Source: Rachicladosporium sp. CCFEE 5018
Taxonomy: Eukaryota; Ascomycota; Dothideomycetes; Cladosporiales; Cladosporiaceae
Reading direction: 5' to 3'
Assembly (NCBI GenBank): GCA_002077045.2
Contig: KZ111162.1
Location: 341,981 to 405,980 of the forward strand
Length of the DNA stretch: 64,000 bases
Position numbers and translations under genes: made by a program. A model generated the notes under the pieces. That model had not been told where the DNA came from. It worked only from the letters and a program-made list of their open reading frames with translations, and made no database searches. Shown here piece after piece: positions 11,115 through 22,388 of this stretch (position 1 is its first letter; every line of letters starts with the position of its first letter).

Positions 11115-12180
11115 CGTGAACTGGGACAGGCCGAAGCCTTGGGGACTGCCTGAGGGTTGTCGTCGTTACGCGAATGGATGGGTCGGCTGTGCTGGAGTGG
11201 TCCTCCCTCCGTGGCTTCTCGTCCAGTGACCAAATGATTGGCGCACGGCGAGCGTAAATCTAGTACGTATCCACCGAGACTCCCACGATCCTGAGCTACC
11301 AGCAGTGTCACGTCGGGCAGATTGACATGCCCTTGGCAACCAAGGTTGTCGGCTCGCTGCCGGGATGATGTGACATCTGCGCCACGATCTGCCATGCATT
11401 TGTGGAGTCGCGGGGAAGTCGGGGAGCTGCCGCCATCCATCCGAAGAGCCTCTTTATCCCGTTCCTGACTTCATCTCTTCTGGTCTTTCACATTTCCACC
11501 TGGCCATGTCCATGGAATTGATCCGGATCAACGCTCCTAACCTGAGCTAGACATACGTGTATCGTATTCAGGCTAGAAAATACGGCTGAGGAGCCGTATG
11601 TTATCTGAGGAGTCGTATATTATCTGAGCAGTGCCACTGGGCCCAGAGCAGCGTCGACAAAGAGAGTCCTCGCCTCTGACTCTCGGCTGCTAGTCTTTGT
11701 TCGGCTATGAAAGGCAGACACGTCACAGCCCTCTCAAGAGTAGTCACGAGAGGTGTGGACGCCTGTCCGCTCACCTTCTGAGAATTGCACTGGACCTGCT
11801 TCTGTATTCTTTCCGCGACACGGCGCGCATGTCTACACACACAATGGTCTTGAACCTGGCTCGCGGCACTGGGTCGTTGCCGATGGAGCCCTCTGAATAT
11901 ACAAGTGCCAGAACTGAAGCAGACGCGGCGTCTAACTTAACACTGACCGGGTGCTTCCAGCTTCGACCATCGTCTCATGGACAACGAGCGAGAGTGTTGC
12001 ACTCCGTCCTCTATCCTTTTGTCTGTACAGCAGACTAACGACAAGGCATGGCCCCCATGTGGTGACTCTGCTCTATGTAAACAGGACTGAACTTCACTCA
12101 CGCACTTTGCAACCTCCGCTACCTCCGGCAGTATATCTCCTTCACTTCTCTCTGTCATGCATGGATGCCTGTTCGCGCCT
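11115..12180. other. Intergenic with a small hairpin and tandem repeat
   Basis: No supported gene across about 1 kb. The only structure is the hairpin and 19-bp tandem repeat at 11580-11631. Confidence 0.45.
11580..11631 (+). repeat. Hairpin overlapping 19-bp tandem repeat
   Basis: ATACGGCT (11580-11587), a 4-nt loop and AGCCGTAT (11592-11599) form a perfect 8-bp stem. Starting at 11586, a 19-bp unit CTGAGGAG(C/T)CGTAT(G/A)TTAT is repeated at 11605 with a partial third copy to 11631. The differences between the two full copies are transitions. Confidence 0.6.
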
Positions 12181-12186
12181 TATAAA
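12181..12186 (+). promoter_or_regulatory. TATA-box-like element upstream of the 12.3 kb gene
   Basis: TATAAA lies 104 bp upstream of the preferred ATG at 12290. The spacing is compatible with a core promoter, though chance occurrence is possible. Confidence 0.35.
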
Positions 12187-12289
12187 TGACGCCACCCACT
12201 TTCTATACACAGATTTCATTCCACATGACTTCTACCTCCACCTCGACGTCCCTAGTATCGACGCATCGACTACATACTCACGCTTCGCG

Positions 12290-14744
12290 ATGGCCAAGGG
12301 CCAGATCAAAGCGCAGTACACAGTCATCCTGCCAACGATCGTTGACAACGATCGCTTTGCGTCGTTTTCAAACCACTTCCGTACTGTCGAGCAGCATGCA
12401 AGCGAAGATCACAGTTACTTGGGGAAGCTAGCGGCACCTGATGCTGCCTACCTGCTCTCTGGTATCCGGCAGGATGTCGACAGCAACCGCAACTACCTGC
12501 AAGACACATTGCAAAGTCACGGAAACGTTATATTCGATGCATGGTCAACCATGTCGCCGAAACGTCAAGCCAAGCGCCTGGCAGCCGGCAAGACGTCGGG
12601 AACCAGAGCGATAGCTGTCAACCCGCAACAGTACATCGCGTCCTCAATGAACCCACACAATCCTGACCTTGTGTGCATGGGCGCAGACTGGCTAAATATC
12701 AGCGACCTTGCACAGGACCCGAGCAAGTTCCTGAGTTTGCTTGACGGGAGAGCAGGGCGCTCGCCCGCCGAATGGGTACCGTGACCCACGTTTGCACTTG
12801 AATGTGATCTACACTAACACGCGCACAGGCTCCGTTCGATCTTCGACAATCACAGGAGGCCTTCGATGCGGGCTACAGCAACGTATACTTCCATGACTCT
12901 GCAGTCTGCATGCACGGTGCACTATACGGTACACTTATGAATTGGAACGACACTCTAGCCTCCAATTTCGCGATCGTTGGCTTCCCTCGTGCTCTGAACG
13001 TACTACTCACCCAACAGATAGTCTTGCAACTTCTGTGCGATGTCGTCCGCGGTCTCATCAGCAACAAGAAATCTTCTGGTAACGCGCGCTGGTCCGCAGA
13101 GGCGAGCCGCAATTTCTGTCAAGACCGTTCCACGAGTCTCGACGCATACACCGCGCAAGCATTCCAGTGTCCAGAGAATCACGACGTCTTCGCCATCGAG
13201 ACTATGGTCGACGGCAGATGTGATTCAATTCGAGACCAGATCGAGCATATGCAGACGGATCCAGTATATATGCACGAGATTATGGACTGCTCACAGAGGG
13301 ACATGCGTTGGGACGACCCGTCCGTCCCGGCGCAGTACCGTCACAAAGTCTTAGCTCGGACACTACTGGACGAAACGATCAACGTTCTCGTGACTTGGGA
13401 GCGACTCCAGAGGCAGTGCAACAAGACTTGTGCTGTCTTCACCAAGCTGGCTAAGTTGACGCGTCCGACGACCGAGACCTTGAGAAGGCTTGCGATTTCT
13501 GTAGCAGACCTCCAACGCGAGTCGAAGATCTGTGTGAAAGTGCACTACGAGCGCATGGAGCTTCTGATACCTCTTACGCGCTCGTTCAAGAACTTCTACT
13601 ACATCAAGCGTGGCAAGGATGGCGCAATTGAGGCGAAGCAGATTCCTGGACGTGCGGCAAGCGACGAGCAGCATGCACTACTGAGGCTTACTGAAGCGGA
13701 CTACAGCGACGCGAGGCGTTGGAGAAGCTGTGGGATGATACAAGCAAGAAGACAGGCCAGCATGGCTTCGACGAGCGTCTTCACAGACAGCTGACCGATG
13801 TCATCATCGCGGATAACATCGCCAGTATCTGCGAGTACGGCCAGATCTTGGACGAACACCACTGCAATGCCTTGCTCCCCTTTCCTCGGATCTCGCGCGT
13901 TGGTGGAACCGACGATGTCTCCTTCACAGTACTCGACACTGCAACCGGCAATCAAGTGTACTTCCGTGTCGAAGACTTCATGCGCAGCACATGGCCGGAA
14001 GGTCGCAAGGATGCCGGCTGGTTTCAAGCAACGACGGAGTCGCGTACGCTGCAGCAATGTCTCTGGTCTGCACTAGCTTCGGCGTATGCTAGTCTGACGT
14101 TCGCACACTCAGGCAAGACAGGCCGCGTCGAGACGGATAGTCTCAAGTTCTTTCGACTACGCGAGCACGTTGCCGCAGTTTTTGAGGAGCGTCGTGTCTG
14201 CGAGGCTTTCGGCAAAGACCAGACTCTCGGTCAGCGGAAGGCTGAGAATGTACAGACTATATGGGGAGGAAATGGAACGGCGAAACCGACAAGACGTGCT
14301 CTCAATCCCAACAAGCGTGGCAACAACACTCTTTTATACACGGAAAACACCACGGCGCCCGATGCACTAGCTCCACAGCTCAACAACATCGTCCCTCAGC
14401 ACATCCTTCCACCAATTCCAGTGCTCCAGAAGAGCCTCGATATCTTCAGCAGAATGTGGTACACCCCCGACGCCGAGCGTAGCGGGCCGACCGAGTGGAC
14501 GGACATCGTAGCCGCACTCGTCGATGCCGGGTGTGCCGTTATCGCTGCGGGTGGGTCGACGTACAACTTCAAATTCGAGAAGGGCAAGGTGCAACTACAT
14601 AATCCGCATCCGCGCACAGATGTAGGGCCGGCCGAGCTTCGTCGTTGGGGAAATAATGTGAGTAAAAGGTTGGGAATTGACCTGGAAAGGCTGGAATTGC
14701 GTGTCAAGGCAAGAAATACAGAGGAAGAAGCGGTGCAGGACTGA
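12290..14744 (+). CDS. Conserved fungal protein of unknown function, apparent 1-nt frameshift
   Basis: Exon 1 (12290-12775) begins MAKGQIKAQYTVILP and ends at a Trp codon. A 53-nt intron (12776-12828, branch CTAAC) joins AEW to APFDLRQSQEAFDAGY. The frame then runs past HGALYGTLMNW and VGFPRALNVLLTQQIVLQLLCDVV. The pattern of PSKFLSLLDGR, PAEWAPFD and GFPRA resembles a widespread but unnamed ascomycete family. Near 13713 coding potential moves to another frame (REALEKLWDD...), which stays open to 14744. I found no GT-AG intron that gives the right phase. One missing G, making GCGGAGGCG from the observed GCGAGGCG, would restore a single protein of about 800 residues. No catalytic motif is recognised. 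A sequencing error or a real inactivating deletion would both fit. Confidence 0.6.
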
Positions 14745-15170
14745 TTCATGACGTGGCAACGCAGCTGCGCGAGCTTGTACGCAGAATCGAGAGGGCGAGG
14801 CTGAGCGGCTGGAAATCTGGAGAACGAGCTGCGATGGGCATGACATGGGCACATGGACGAATGGGCTTACAGCGCTGCGGTAGAAAATTTCAATGATGCG
14901 ATTGATTACAGCTGCTCGAGGGTGTTGAGCTTTTACACTCAGCAGCGATAGCTCGGTATTTGCAGCACACGAGAGGATATATTTGAAGTCGGTCAAGCGT
15001 TGACACCTATGCTTTGTCCGATGTTAGCTCCCCAAGTCTCACTTGATACCTTCGTGCAGGCAAATCTTTCCATCTCTTGGCACAACCCTCTAAATTTACT
15101 CGCATCCCCATCAGCGTTACTATTCGGCGCTGCACGATCTGGTCGCTCGAGCTCGAAGAATGCTCACCGA
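14745..15170. other. Intergenic between convergent genes
   Basis: Nothing recognised. It lies between the stop of the 12.3 kb gene and the distal end of the DUF3669 pseudogene. Confidence 0.5.
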
Positions 15171-16208
15171 CTATAATTCGTAGACAGGCTGTTGCTGATC
15201 GTCTTTGGTATAAACGTCTATCACGATCCTGCTGCAGCCTCCGCCGCCCGGAGATTCGCCCTGGTCCTCCCCTTCTCCCTTCCCAACTTCCTCAAGCATG
15301 CTCACCATCTTCCCCGGCAATTCCGACACCCCAAGCACCTTCTCGCTAGCCTCCAGAAACCGCTTCACAAATATCCCTCACAACTTATCATCCGCCTCAT
15401 TGGTCCCATCAGGCAGTGGATAATACGGATCATTCCTATAAAACGCCCTCGCAGCCTGCTCGATCCCAGCCTCATCCATGCTCATGGGCTTAGCGCAGTC
15501 GAAGTCCAATAGCCACAACCGATGGCGGCCCAGCACTTCACTCTCCCAAGCCTCTTCACTCTCTCTTCGCGGTACGAGCACGAACTCCACATCATTCGCA
15601 TCCACCTATGCATGCCAATACAGCACCGCAAGCGCATCTGCCATCGTCTCTGCGTACTGCACGACCGGCAAACCCAAGCCTTCAAGCTGGTGAATCTGCA
15701 TTGGCTTGTTGCGCAGTGAGAAGAAGGGACTTGGACTCCCTAAGCGATCCTTTCGTCTTCCCATGTAGCAACGCAACAGACAGTCCTCGTTGGTACGACT
15801 TGCTTTAATCTCATCCCGTGAGCCAGGGATGCAGAAGCGATCGATGGCCTTGTAACGGGGCGCCTTGCCGAAAGGGAGGATGCGCTCGGTGATGAGTATA
15901 CTGCAATGTTCGTATGACTCTGGGAAGCGGTGGGAACGAGCTTGCCACCATTGAGTGTCCTCGGCAGTGATGAGCTCACGGTGAGCCGGGATGTTGAGGC
16001 GAGGAGCCGAGTGCGAGTGATGGTCGCGCACTGAACTGAGGCTTGCTTCGACGAGGATGTGCATTGCCGAATCGTGCGTGACTGAGCGGGCTTGATTGTC
16101 GTCTCCGCGCTTCATTGCTGAGGCGACGCCTGGGCGATCTGCGGCGCAGACGCTGCCGCAAGCGCCTTTGCCGATCTGTCGGAAGATTGAGTGAGGAGCT
16201 GTCTCCAT
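15171..16208 (-). pseudogene. DUF3669-domain gene interrupted by two in-frame stops
   Basis: The minus-strand frame starts METAPHSIFRQIGKGACGSV at 16208, resembling a glycine-rich loop, and ends at 15171. The diagnostic DUF3669 block is DANDVEFVLVPR ... LWLLDFDCAKPMSMDEAGIEQ and AFYRNDPYYPLP. All three segments share one frame but are cut by TAG at 15606-15608, just before VDANDVEFVL, and by TGA at 15378-15380, directly after DDKL. At the second site the family normally has KLW, so TGA probably derives from a TGG Trp codon by G to A. No short intron would remove either stop cleanly. The rest of the frame is well preserved, so decay is recent or the stops are base-calling errors. DUF3669 function is not established. 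Confidence 0.7.
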
Positions 16209-16773
16209 AACGTTGTGTTGATGATGTGATTGCTGGTCAGTGATGTGTATCAATTGATGCGTATCAAATGATGATTATCAAGTGATGTTGATGTGACTCA
16301 GTTTGTTGCAGGTGTTGTTCTTCTTCTTGTATGATGATGTCGAGTGCTGCGAGGGATGTGAGATCGATTGTTATATGAGGCGTTCGGAAGATGTGACTCA
16401 AGTTTGAGGACATGAACATACTTTTCTGACGAAATTCGACGAATGAAGACGCTCCAGATCGTCAGCTTACCTTAGCAGTACACACAGCGCACTTCACGTA
16501 CCACTACTCATCATACAGCACTGGATCTTCTCCTGGGCGTATTGCTACGATGATCTAGCGGCACAAGAGTGAGCATACGAGCATTGGAAGGAAGGTTCAG
16601 ACATGGAGAGATAACAGCTTGTAAGGTTGAGCGACCGCAAAAGTTGGAAGATCGGTTCGTGCGAGGCATTGATGGCGTCTACATGTATTCGTTACACTGT
16701 AGTCTGTATTAGCATCTCGCCATCGACCACCGGCATGCTACGCACTTCCCCATACTTACATTACACTTCTCGG
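16209..16773. other. Upstream region of DUF3669 pseudogene with short tandem repeat
   Basis: No gene. Holds the 14-bp tandem repeat at 16241-16296 and the 3' flank of the vWA gene. Confidence 0.5.
16241..16296 (+). repeat. 14-bp tandem repeat, about 4 units
   Basis: Units TGATGTGTATCAAT, TGATGCGTATCAAA, TGATGATTATCAAG and a more diverged TGATGTTGATGTGA follow head to tail, 33 bp upstream of the DUF3669 start codon on the minus strand. Confidence 0.6.
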
Positions 16774-19346
16774 TTACTCCGTATAAGCAGGCAACTCCTC
16801 CATCTCCTCAAATTCCCTCATCGAGATATCATACCCTAAATGCCTCTTCAGCAGCTCATGCGTCACATACCGCTCCGGCGTGTTGCCCTGCGCATCGACA
16901 AACGATACATGATGGTTCACATCGCTGATACGCTGTAGCTCATTCGCATGGCGATGGTGATGCGGACACCCATCAACGCCGATGAGGAAGATTGTTACGT
17001 GGGCCCACGAGAGACCGAGCAGATCGAGCTCAAACTCGTCCATGTCTTAGGCTTCGCCGTCGAGGAGTAGTAGGAGACGAAGCATAGGCGTTTGGGGTCC
17101 AGCTTGCCAGCCGTAGACTGGGTGGTAGGTTGCTGATTCTAGGCATTGTCAGTATCTTAGCCAGACGTAGGTCTTGCCAGAAAGCATACCGGAGTGTTTC
17201 TGAAAGTGCAGCTCCTTCACCTTCTGCCAGCCAGTCATCACCCGAGTACCGCCACCAAGCTTGACGTTGCGCCACATGTTCTCGAGATTGCGATGATTGA
17301 CAGTACCGATCACACTCGACCGATCAGAGAAAGTGATCAGATCGTAGCCACTACTAGTGTGGTCATGATTCGCCATGGCATCTACGAAGCGTCGAATGAT
17401 GGCTTTTGCCACGTCTATCGAAGAGTCAGCGCCTGCCTACTTTGTACTGCGCAACTCTACATACCCTTGTTCTTCGGCTGCGTCGACCTCATCCACTGAG
17501 TGATGAGATACTGATTATACACCGGTCTCATCGCGTTGAAGTCCATGCTCCCGGAAACATCAAGCAAAATCATCGTGTCGTCGGACGGTGTCTCGGGCCG
17601 ATCATAGGCTTGGAACGGCGGCGGCATAACTTGTTTTGAGTAACCTTCGGATGTATGTTGAGTATGACAGGTGTCGGTCGCATCGAAGTATAGTGGAGGC
17701 GGCTCGACAGCCCTTGCCATGCGATCTCGCGCCATGTTCATGGCCGAAATGAAGTCTGGTTTCATCCTCGTGCCTGCACTGCCAGCCCGGTGGTTCATTA
17801 CCCAGTACAAGCGCTCTTCGGCAGTATCCTCGTATCCTCGCCATGCAGGTGTGATGCCGCGCCAGCCTGCTGCAGCTTCGATGCTGAACTTCAGAGGATT
17901 GCTGTTCTGTGTCGCCCATCCGACTGGAATGGGCTCGAAGTAGCCGGCTCGCAGCAGATGCAAGTACTGAATTGGCTTATGTGCCCGCAGATCAGAGACC
18001 CACTTCGTCATTCCTACTTTCTCAAGATAAGTAGCCACGAGTTCGCGCCATTGCGCATCTGGCCAGCGGCTGTCTTCTTCTTCTAGAATCTCATCTCGTA
18101 TGGTTTGACCTTTGCCAGCGGATTTGGCGACCTTGGCTACGGCTCGCTCATCCGAAGACTTGATCCCGACAGCCTTGCGGAAGCTCGAGAATCTTGATGC
18201 TTTCGGTTTGCCTGCAGGTTGTTGGTCTGTACTAGGCACAGTGTTCGACTCCTGAGCAGCCGGCTTCTCAACAAGCACATATTTGGAGTCTCTCGGTCGA
18301 TCGACCTGTGGCTTCTTATCGTCGGTAACGCTTAGGCCTGCAATAGCAGACTGGAGTGCATCATCATCCCACACATTCACTTTCGGCTCCTTCGAGTCGA
18401 CGTTCGCTTGCGCCTCACGATTGAGCTTGTTGTTCAGGTCGATCGTCTGATGGATGAATTGCGCATGTGCCCCAGGTACTGGCTTCAGCGGCGTACCCCA
18501 CGAGATCTGCCTCCAGCCATACGGAGAAATAACATTCCAGATGTACGGATTGCGGCTGAAGACGGTCTGCTGTTTGTTGTCGTTATATGCCTTCTCGCCA
18601 GGGTACATCACGGCCTTCGACCATATCTCCTGTACGCCATATCGACTCCACTTGCGCCAGTAGTACTTGTGAATTGGGCAATTGCAAGGATAGTCTGTCT
18701 CGTGCTCCGGCTCGATCTCGGAGTTGTAGATGCCGTATTGGTATTGCAGTGTCTGTAGCAGATTTTGCATTTCTTGCTACATTCCGGTCAGCGACTGCAC
18801 CGCATGCATGATCTTGCAGCGATCCAACAGTAAGAACACATTCATTCGGAAAGAGAAGCAGCATCTCGATACATTAAAGAACGAAAGCCAATGACTTACT
18901 TCATCTTGCGCCCGCAAATAAGCTGCCTCGATCACCGGGTTCGTGTGCTTCCGGCCAGTCATGCGATTGCTCACTGACCCTGTGCGTGCAGTGACTGCCT
19001 TGCCATTCGATGCAGCACCGTTCGCAGGTGGCGGTAGCCCCGGTGGTGGCGCGTACATCGGTAGTGGCGGTCCATCGTTGCTGGCGGCCGGGCCTAGCGA
19101 TGACTTTACGTCTCCACTTGACTTCTGGTCATCATGTATGGTTCCTTGGGTTGATGAAGCCTGGCTCGCGTTGAAGTCCGCAATGAATCGCACGGCTTCA
19201 GGTGAATCACCAAGCAGCTGCTGCAAGTGTGCTGCAGCTTCATCCTTCGGTAACGTCCTAGCATACGACAAGATCTGTTCGCGTTCGTGCTGCTCGAGGG
19301 GCAATATGTTGCCAAGCGCCTGTACCGAAGTCTGAGACACTGCCAT
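16774..19346 (-). CDS. Von Willebrand factor A domain protein with a premature stop
   Basis: Four exons: 19346-18900, 18776-17465, 17414-17190, 17138-16774. Each junction keeps frame and has GTAAGT or GTATG-type donors. The first exon begins with a small helical region (QALGNILPLEQHEREQILSY) resembling a UBA-like fold, then a Pro/Gly linker. Exon 2 holds a conserved block (CNCPIHKYYWRKWSRYGVQE, SPYGWRQISWGTP) and the vWA MIDAS motif DVSGSM near residue 560. Exons 3 and 4 continue the vWA fold (YDLITFSDRSSVIG, GGGTRVMTGW, AHVTIFLIGVDGCPHHH). An in-frame TAA at 17049-17047 after LLLLLDGEA truncates the protein at 691 residues and removes the last 91 codons, which remain well conserved in sequence character. 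Cellular role unknown. The start is divergent from the SDR gene with 578 bp between them. Confidence 0.75.
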
Positions 19347-19924
19347 CTTACGAAGTAAGGTGGAGTAGTATGCAAGTCGGGTGGGGCTCTTGGCTATGTA
19401 TCAAGCATCGTAGTGGCGATTTAAGCATAGAGGCTGAGTAGCTGTAAGCTGTGTGGTGGTGACGTGGATTGGACAACGTCATGTGCCGGAAGCCGTGATC
19501 TTCGAAATCGCTCATGGAGGTCGAGGATCCGACTTCACCCTTACATGTCCCTGCTACGCCGTCAAATCGCTCATACGACACTACAATGTCGACATGTAAT
19601 GTTTCTATTGAATGTTTGTCGCCGTGTGGTGCCTGAATGGTCTCAAATCTTGCAGTCAATGGAGAAGGTCAGAGGGCGCGGCATCGCGGGGTTCTCGCGC
19701 TCGACCTTCCCAAGCTTGTTGACGATGCCTTCGAATAATTGAGCATAATACGAGTCCAGCCAAAGCACGGGACCGATACTCGTTTGTGCCAGAGTTTCTG
19801 TAAGTTATTTCAACATTTCCATGTTTCCTTCCTCTCCGCCCTTGTATCACCCCAGGGCAGTTTCCATTGATCATATCCTGTCCGGCATATCAGCTTTACA
19901 ACTCTCCCCAAGTCTCATCCCGCA
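19347..19924. other. Divergent promoter region, vWA gene and SDR gene
   Basis: No gene within. It serves as upstream region for two diverging genes. Confidence 0.5.
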
Positions 19925-20789
19925 ATGCCAGGCCGTCTCCAAGACAAAGTCGCAATCGTCACAGGCGCCTCGTCCGGCATCGGCAGAGCCATAGCCCTCG
20001 CTTACTCAGCCGAAGGCGCAAAAGTAGTCTGCGCCGACCTTCGCCCAGAAAGCCGCGATGACGCCTCCTCCTCCGAACTCCTCGCGACAACCCACGACAT
20101 CATCATCTCCTCCGGCGGATCCGCGATATTCGTGCCAGCCGATCTGGGCGAAGCGGAGGACGTGGCTAGGGTTGTGGCGAAAGCGGTCGAGGAGTTTGGC
20201 AGGCTGGATGTGATGGTGAATAACGCCGGCATAGGCATTCCCGACAAACCGAAGCCAGTGTGGGAGGTGAGTCCACAGGATTGGGACAAAACCCAACACA
20301 TCAATTCAAAAGGCGTCTTCCTGGGAATCAAGTACGCCTCGGCGCAAATGCTGAAGCAAGATCCTCTGCCTTCTGGTGACCGCGGCTGGATCATAAACAC
20401 GGCCTCAATCCTCGGGCTCGTGGGTGCGACATGGGGAGCAGCGTATTGTGCGAGTAAGGGCTTGGTGGTGAATTTGACGAGGGCGGCAGCGCTGGACTGC
20501 GCGCCCCATCGGGTCCATGTGAATGCCATCGCGCCGGGATATACGGAGAGTAAGATGACGGAGGCCATTTTCGAGAATCCCGAGCGGGAGAAGGAGCTGG
20601 AGAAGGCGCATCCATTCCGCGGACTGGGGAGGCCGGAGGATTTGGCGAAAGTGTGTGTTTTTTTGGCTAGTGAGGATGCGCAGTGGGTCACTGGGGTGAG
20701 TTGTGCGGTTTCTTCAGCATTGTGCTTCGGGTTGCTGACTATCAAGCTAGGTGACAATACCTGTAGATGGTGGTTACACTGCGAGATGA
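19925..20789 (+). CDS. Short-chain dehydrogenase/reductase (SDR)
   Basis: Exons 19925-20695 and 20751-20789 give a 269-residue classical SDR. Visible motifs: cofactor turn TGASSGIG (residues 14-21), NNAG near 100, catalytic Ser in NTASILG, and the active-site YCASK. The second exon supplies only VTIPVDGGYTAR; its DGG motif is the usual SDR C-terminal signature, which supports the 55-nt intron (donor GTGAGT after GGG, acceptor CTAG). The Asp after the second beta strand (VVCADLR) suggests preference for NAD(H), by family rule. Substrate cannot be told. Related fungal enzymes act on sugars, alcohols or secondary metabolites, but no biosynthetic partners are nearby. Confidence 0.9.
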
Positions 20790-21000
20790 ACATAACAAGC
20801 TCCTCGACTGCATACCTTCACACCTACCTCTCCGTCACCCGAATTGTAAGCCGGATCGTAGATGTCTTGGTTCCAAAACGGTCATCCCCGTATCCAAAAG
20901 TCGGGTATCATACAGTATATTGTACACACATCTTGTATCCAACCTTCATCCCACCTCTATCATCGCATCTTGTCCTTCTCCTTTTCAGTCTCCTCGCTCT

Positions 21001-21929
21001 TCAATCCCTCCTGCCTCGCCTGCTCTTATGCTCTCCAGCCGCAGCCTTCTCCTTCAACGACTTTTCCACCTGCTCCACCGCCCTCTCAATCTCAATCTCC
21101 ATCTCGGGCAGCTTGAAGCTCTCAGCCAAAAGCTTCCCATTCCACTTGGGCAGCAGCATGACCTCCTCTTGATCGCCTTTGCTCTGCGCTGCAACCTCGC
21201 TCTTCACTTGCTCGACATCCGCGTCCGCTGGCTCGGGCGCGTCTCTCGACTTCTCTCGCGAGGGATGCATAAGTCCAGAAGTGTACGCTAGATCCAATCG
21301 TCTCGAAGCTCGAGGCGTGACGAGATTCTTTTCGAGGAGGAGCTGTAGTAACCGCCCGCCAGCTTCGGCCCGGTAGTGAGAGTAAGCTCGGAAGACCAGA
21401 TAAAAGAATGGCAGGTTCGGTATCCTGTCCCTCCTGTCAGCCTCCACATCCTCACACGCCTACCAACTTCAGCAAGTAGAACTCACACCGGCACCAAAGC
21501 AAACGGCGCAACAACAGGCATCAACCCCACACTCCACCAAAGCTTCCGGCGATGCCACCCCTGCCTCTCCTTTGCAATCCTTCCCAACGTCCCCATGACC
21601 TCCGCCTCCTTCACAAATCCCCCCGGGAACAGCACCTCCATCTTCACATTCCCTGCCTCGACCTCCTGTCTCCGCTTCGCCGTCAGCGGCGGAACAGTCT
21701 TGAGTCCCCACTCCTCAAACGGTATACGGCGGAAAAGCGAGTTGCCGGACGTCGTGACCCATTTCTGCCAGCCGGAAGTTTTCGTTTCCCAGGACGCCCA
21801 GGTCTCGGTCGCGCGGGTTATGGCGCGTTCTTGGAGGGGGGGTTTCTGGCCGGGGGCAAGGAGAGAGGGCACGCGTTCGCAGAAGATGAGGGTGCGGCGC
21901 GTGGAGATTGGGAGGAGGAAGAGGCGCAT
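21001..21929 (-). CDS. Mitochondrial K+/H+ exchange-related protein (Mit_KHE1 family)
   Basis: Exons 21929-21487 and 21424-21001, joined across a 62-nt intron (GTGAGT...ACAG) inside the conserved PFALVPVIPNLPFFYLVFRAYSHYRA segment, encode 288 residues. The start MRLFLLPISTRRTLIFCERV, the WASWE and W..W motifs and the hydrophobic centre match the Mit_KHE1 family, inner-membrane proteins implicated in K+/H+ exchange and mitochondrial volume control. The C terminus is Lys/Glu-rich and charged. The gene converges on the SDR gene and lies downstream of Hsp110 on the same strand. Confidence 0.8.
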
Positions 21930-22388
21930 TGTGAAGGACGGAAGAGGAGTGGGGATCAGCGAGTTATTGAAGCGAATGTAGATAGCGATGCCATACTATG
22001 CTATGCTATACTTTCAACACCCATGTGCTCTGGTGGAAAGGGAAGTGTCGGGAAGACCGCGAGGTCAGTGCAGCAAAAAATGCAGGCTTCTGGAGAGCCT
22101 CAAATGACGTGCATGCTTCACCACATGTGGGTAACAATTACACGCATAATCTCTACATGGCTTCAACACTGTCAAGACGCCGTTGCAGTCTACACGATAG
22201 CACCATATGAAAGATTCAAGCATCATGGAGAAGCATAATGTCATTCACATCTATCTAGGTGCCCATGTCTACCATTCATGCCATTCGCCAGCGCCTCTCT
22301 CACCAACCGCGTGCTGGCGGCTGAGCTAATGCCATGCGCGCTATGCCATCTATACTCGTTCCTCCCTGTCTGTTGGGAGACCACTTCC
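21930..22388. other. Intergenic between Hsp110 stop and K+/H+ gene start
   Basis: Nothing recognised beyond likely 3' and 5' untranslated sequence. Confidence 0.5.

Noticed and set aside
11951..12289. N-terminal extension of the 12.3 kb gene to the start of the open frame
   Set aside because: The extension has no conserved character, contains a TATA-like element, and the ATG at 12290 has a better context.
20002..20793. 263-codon minus-strand frame
   Set aside because: Antisense of the SDR gene, which has all catalytic motifs on the plus strand.
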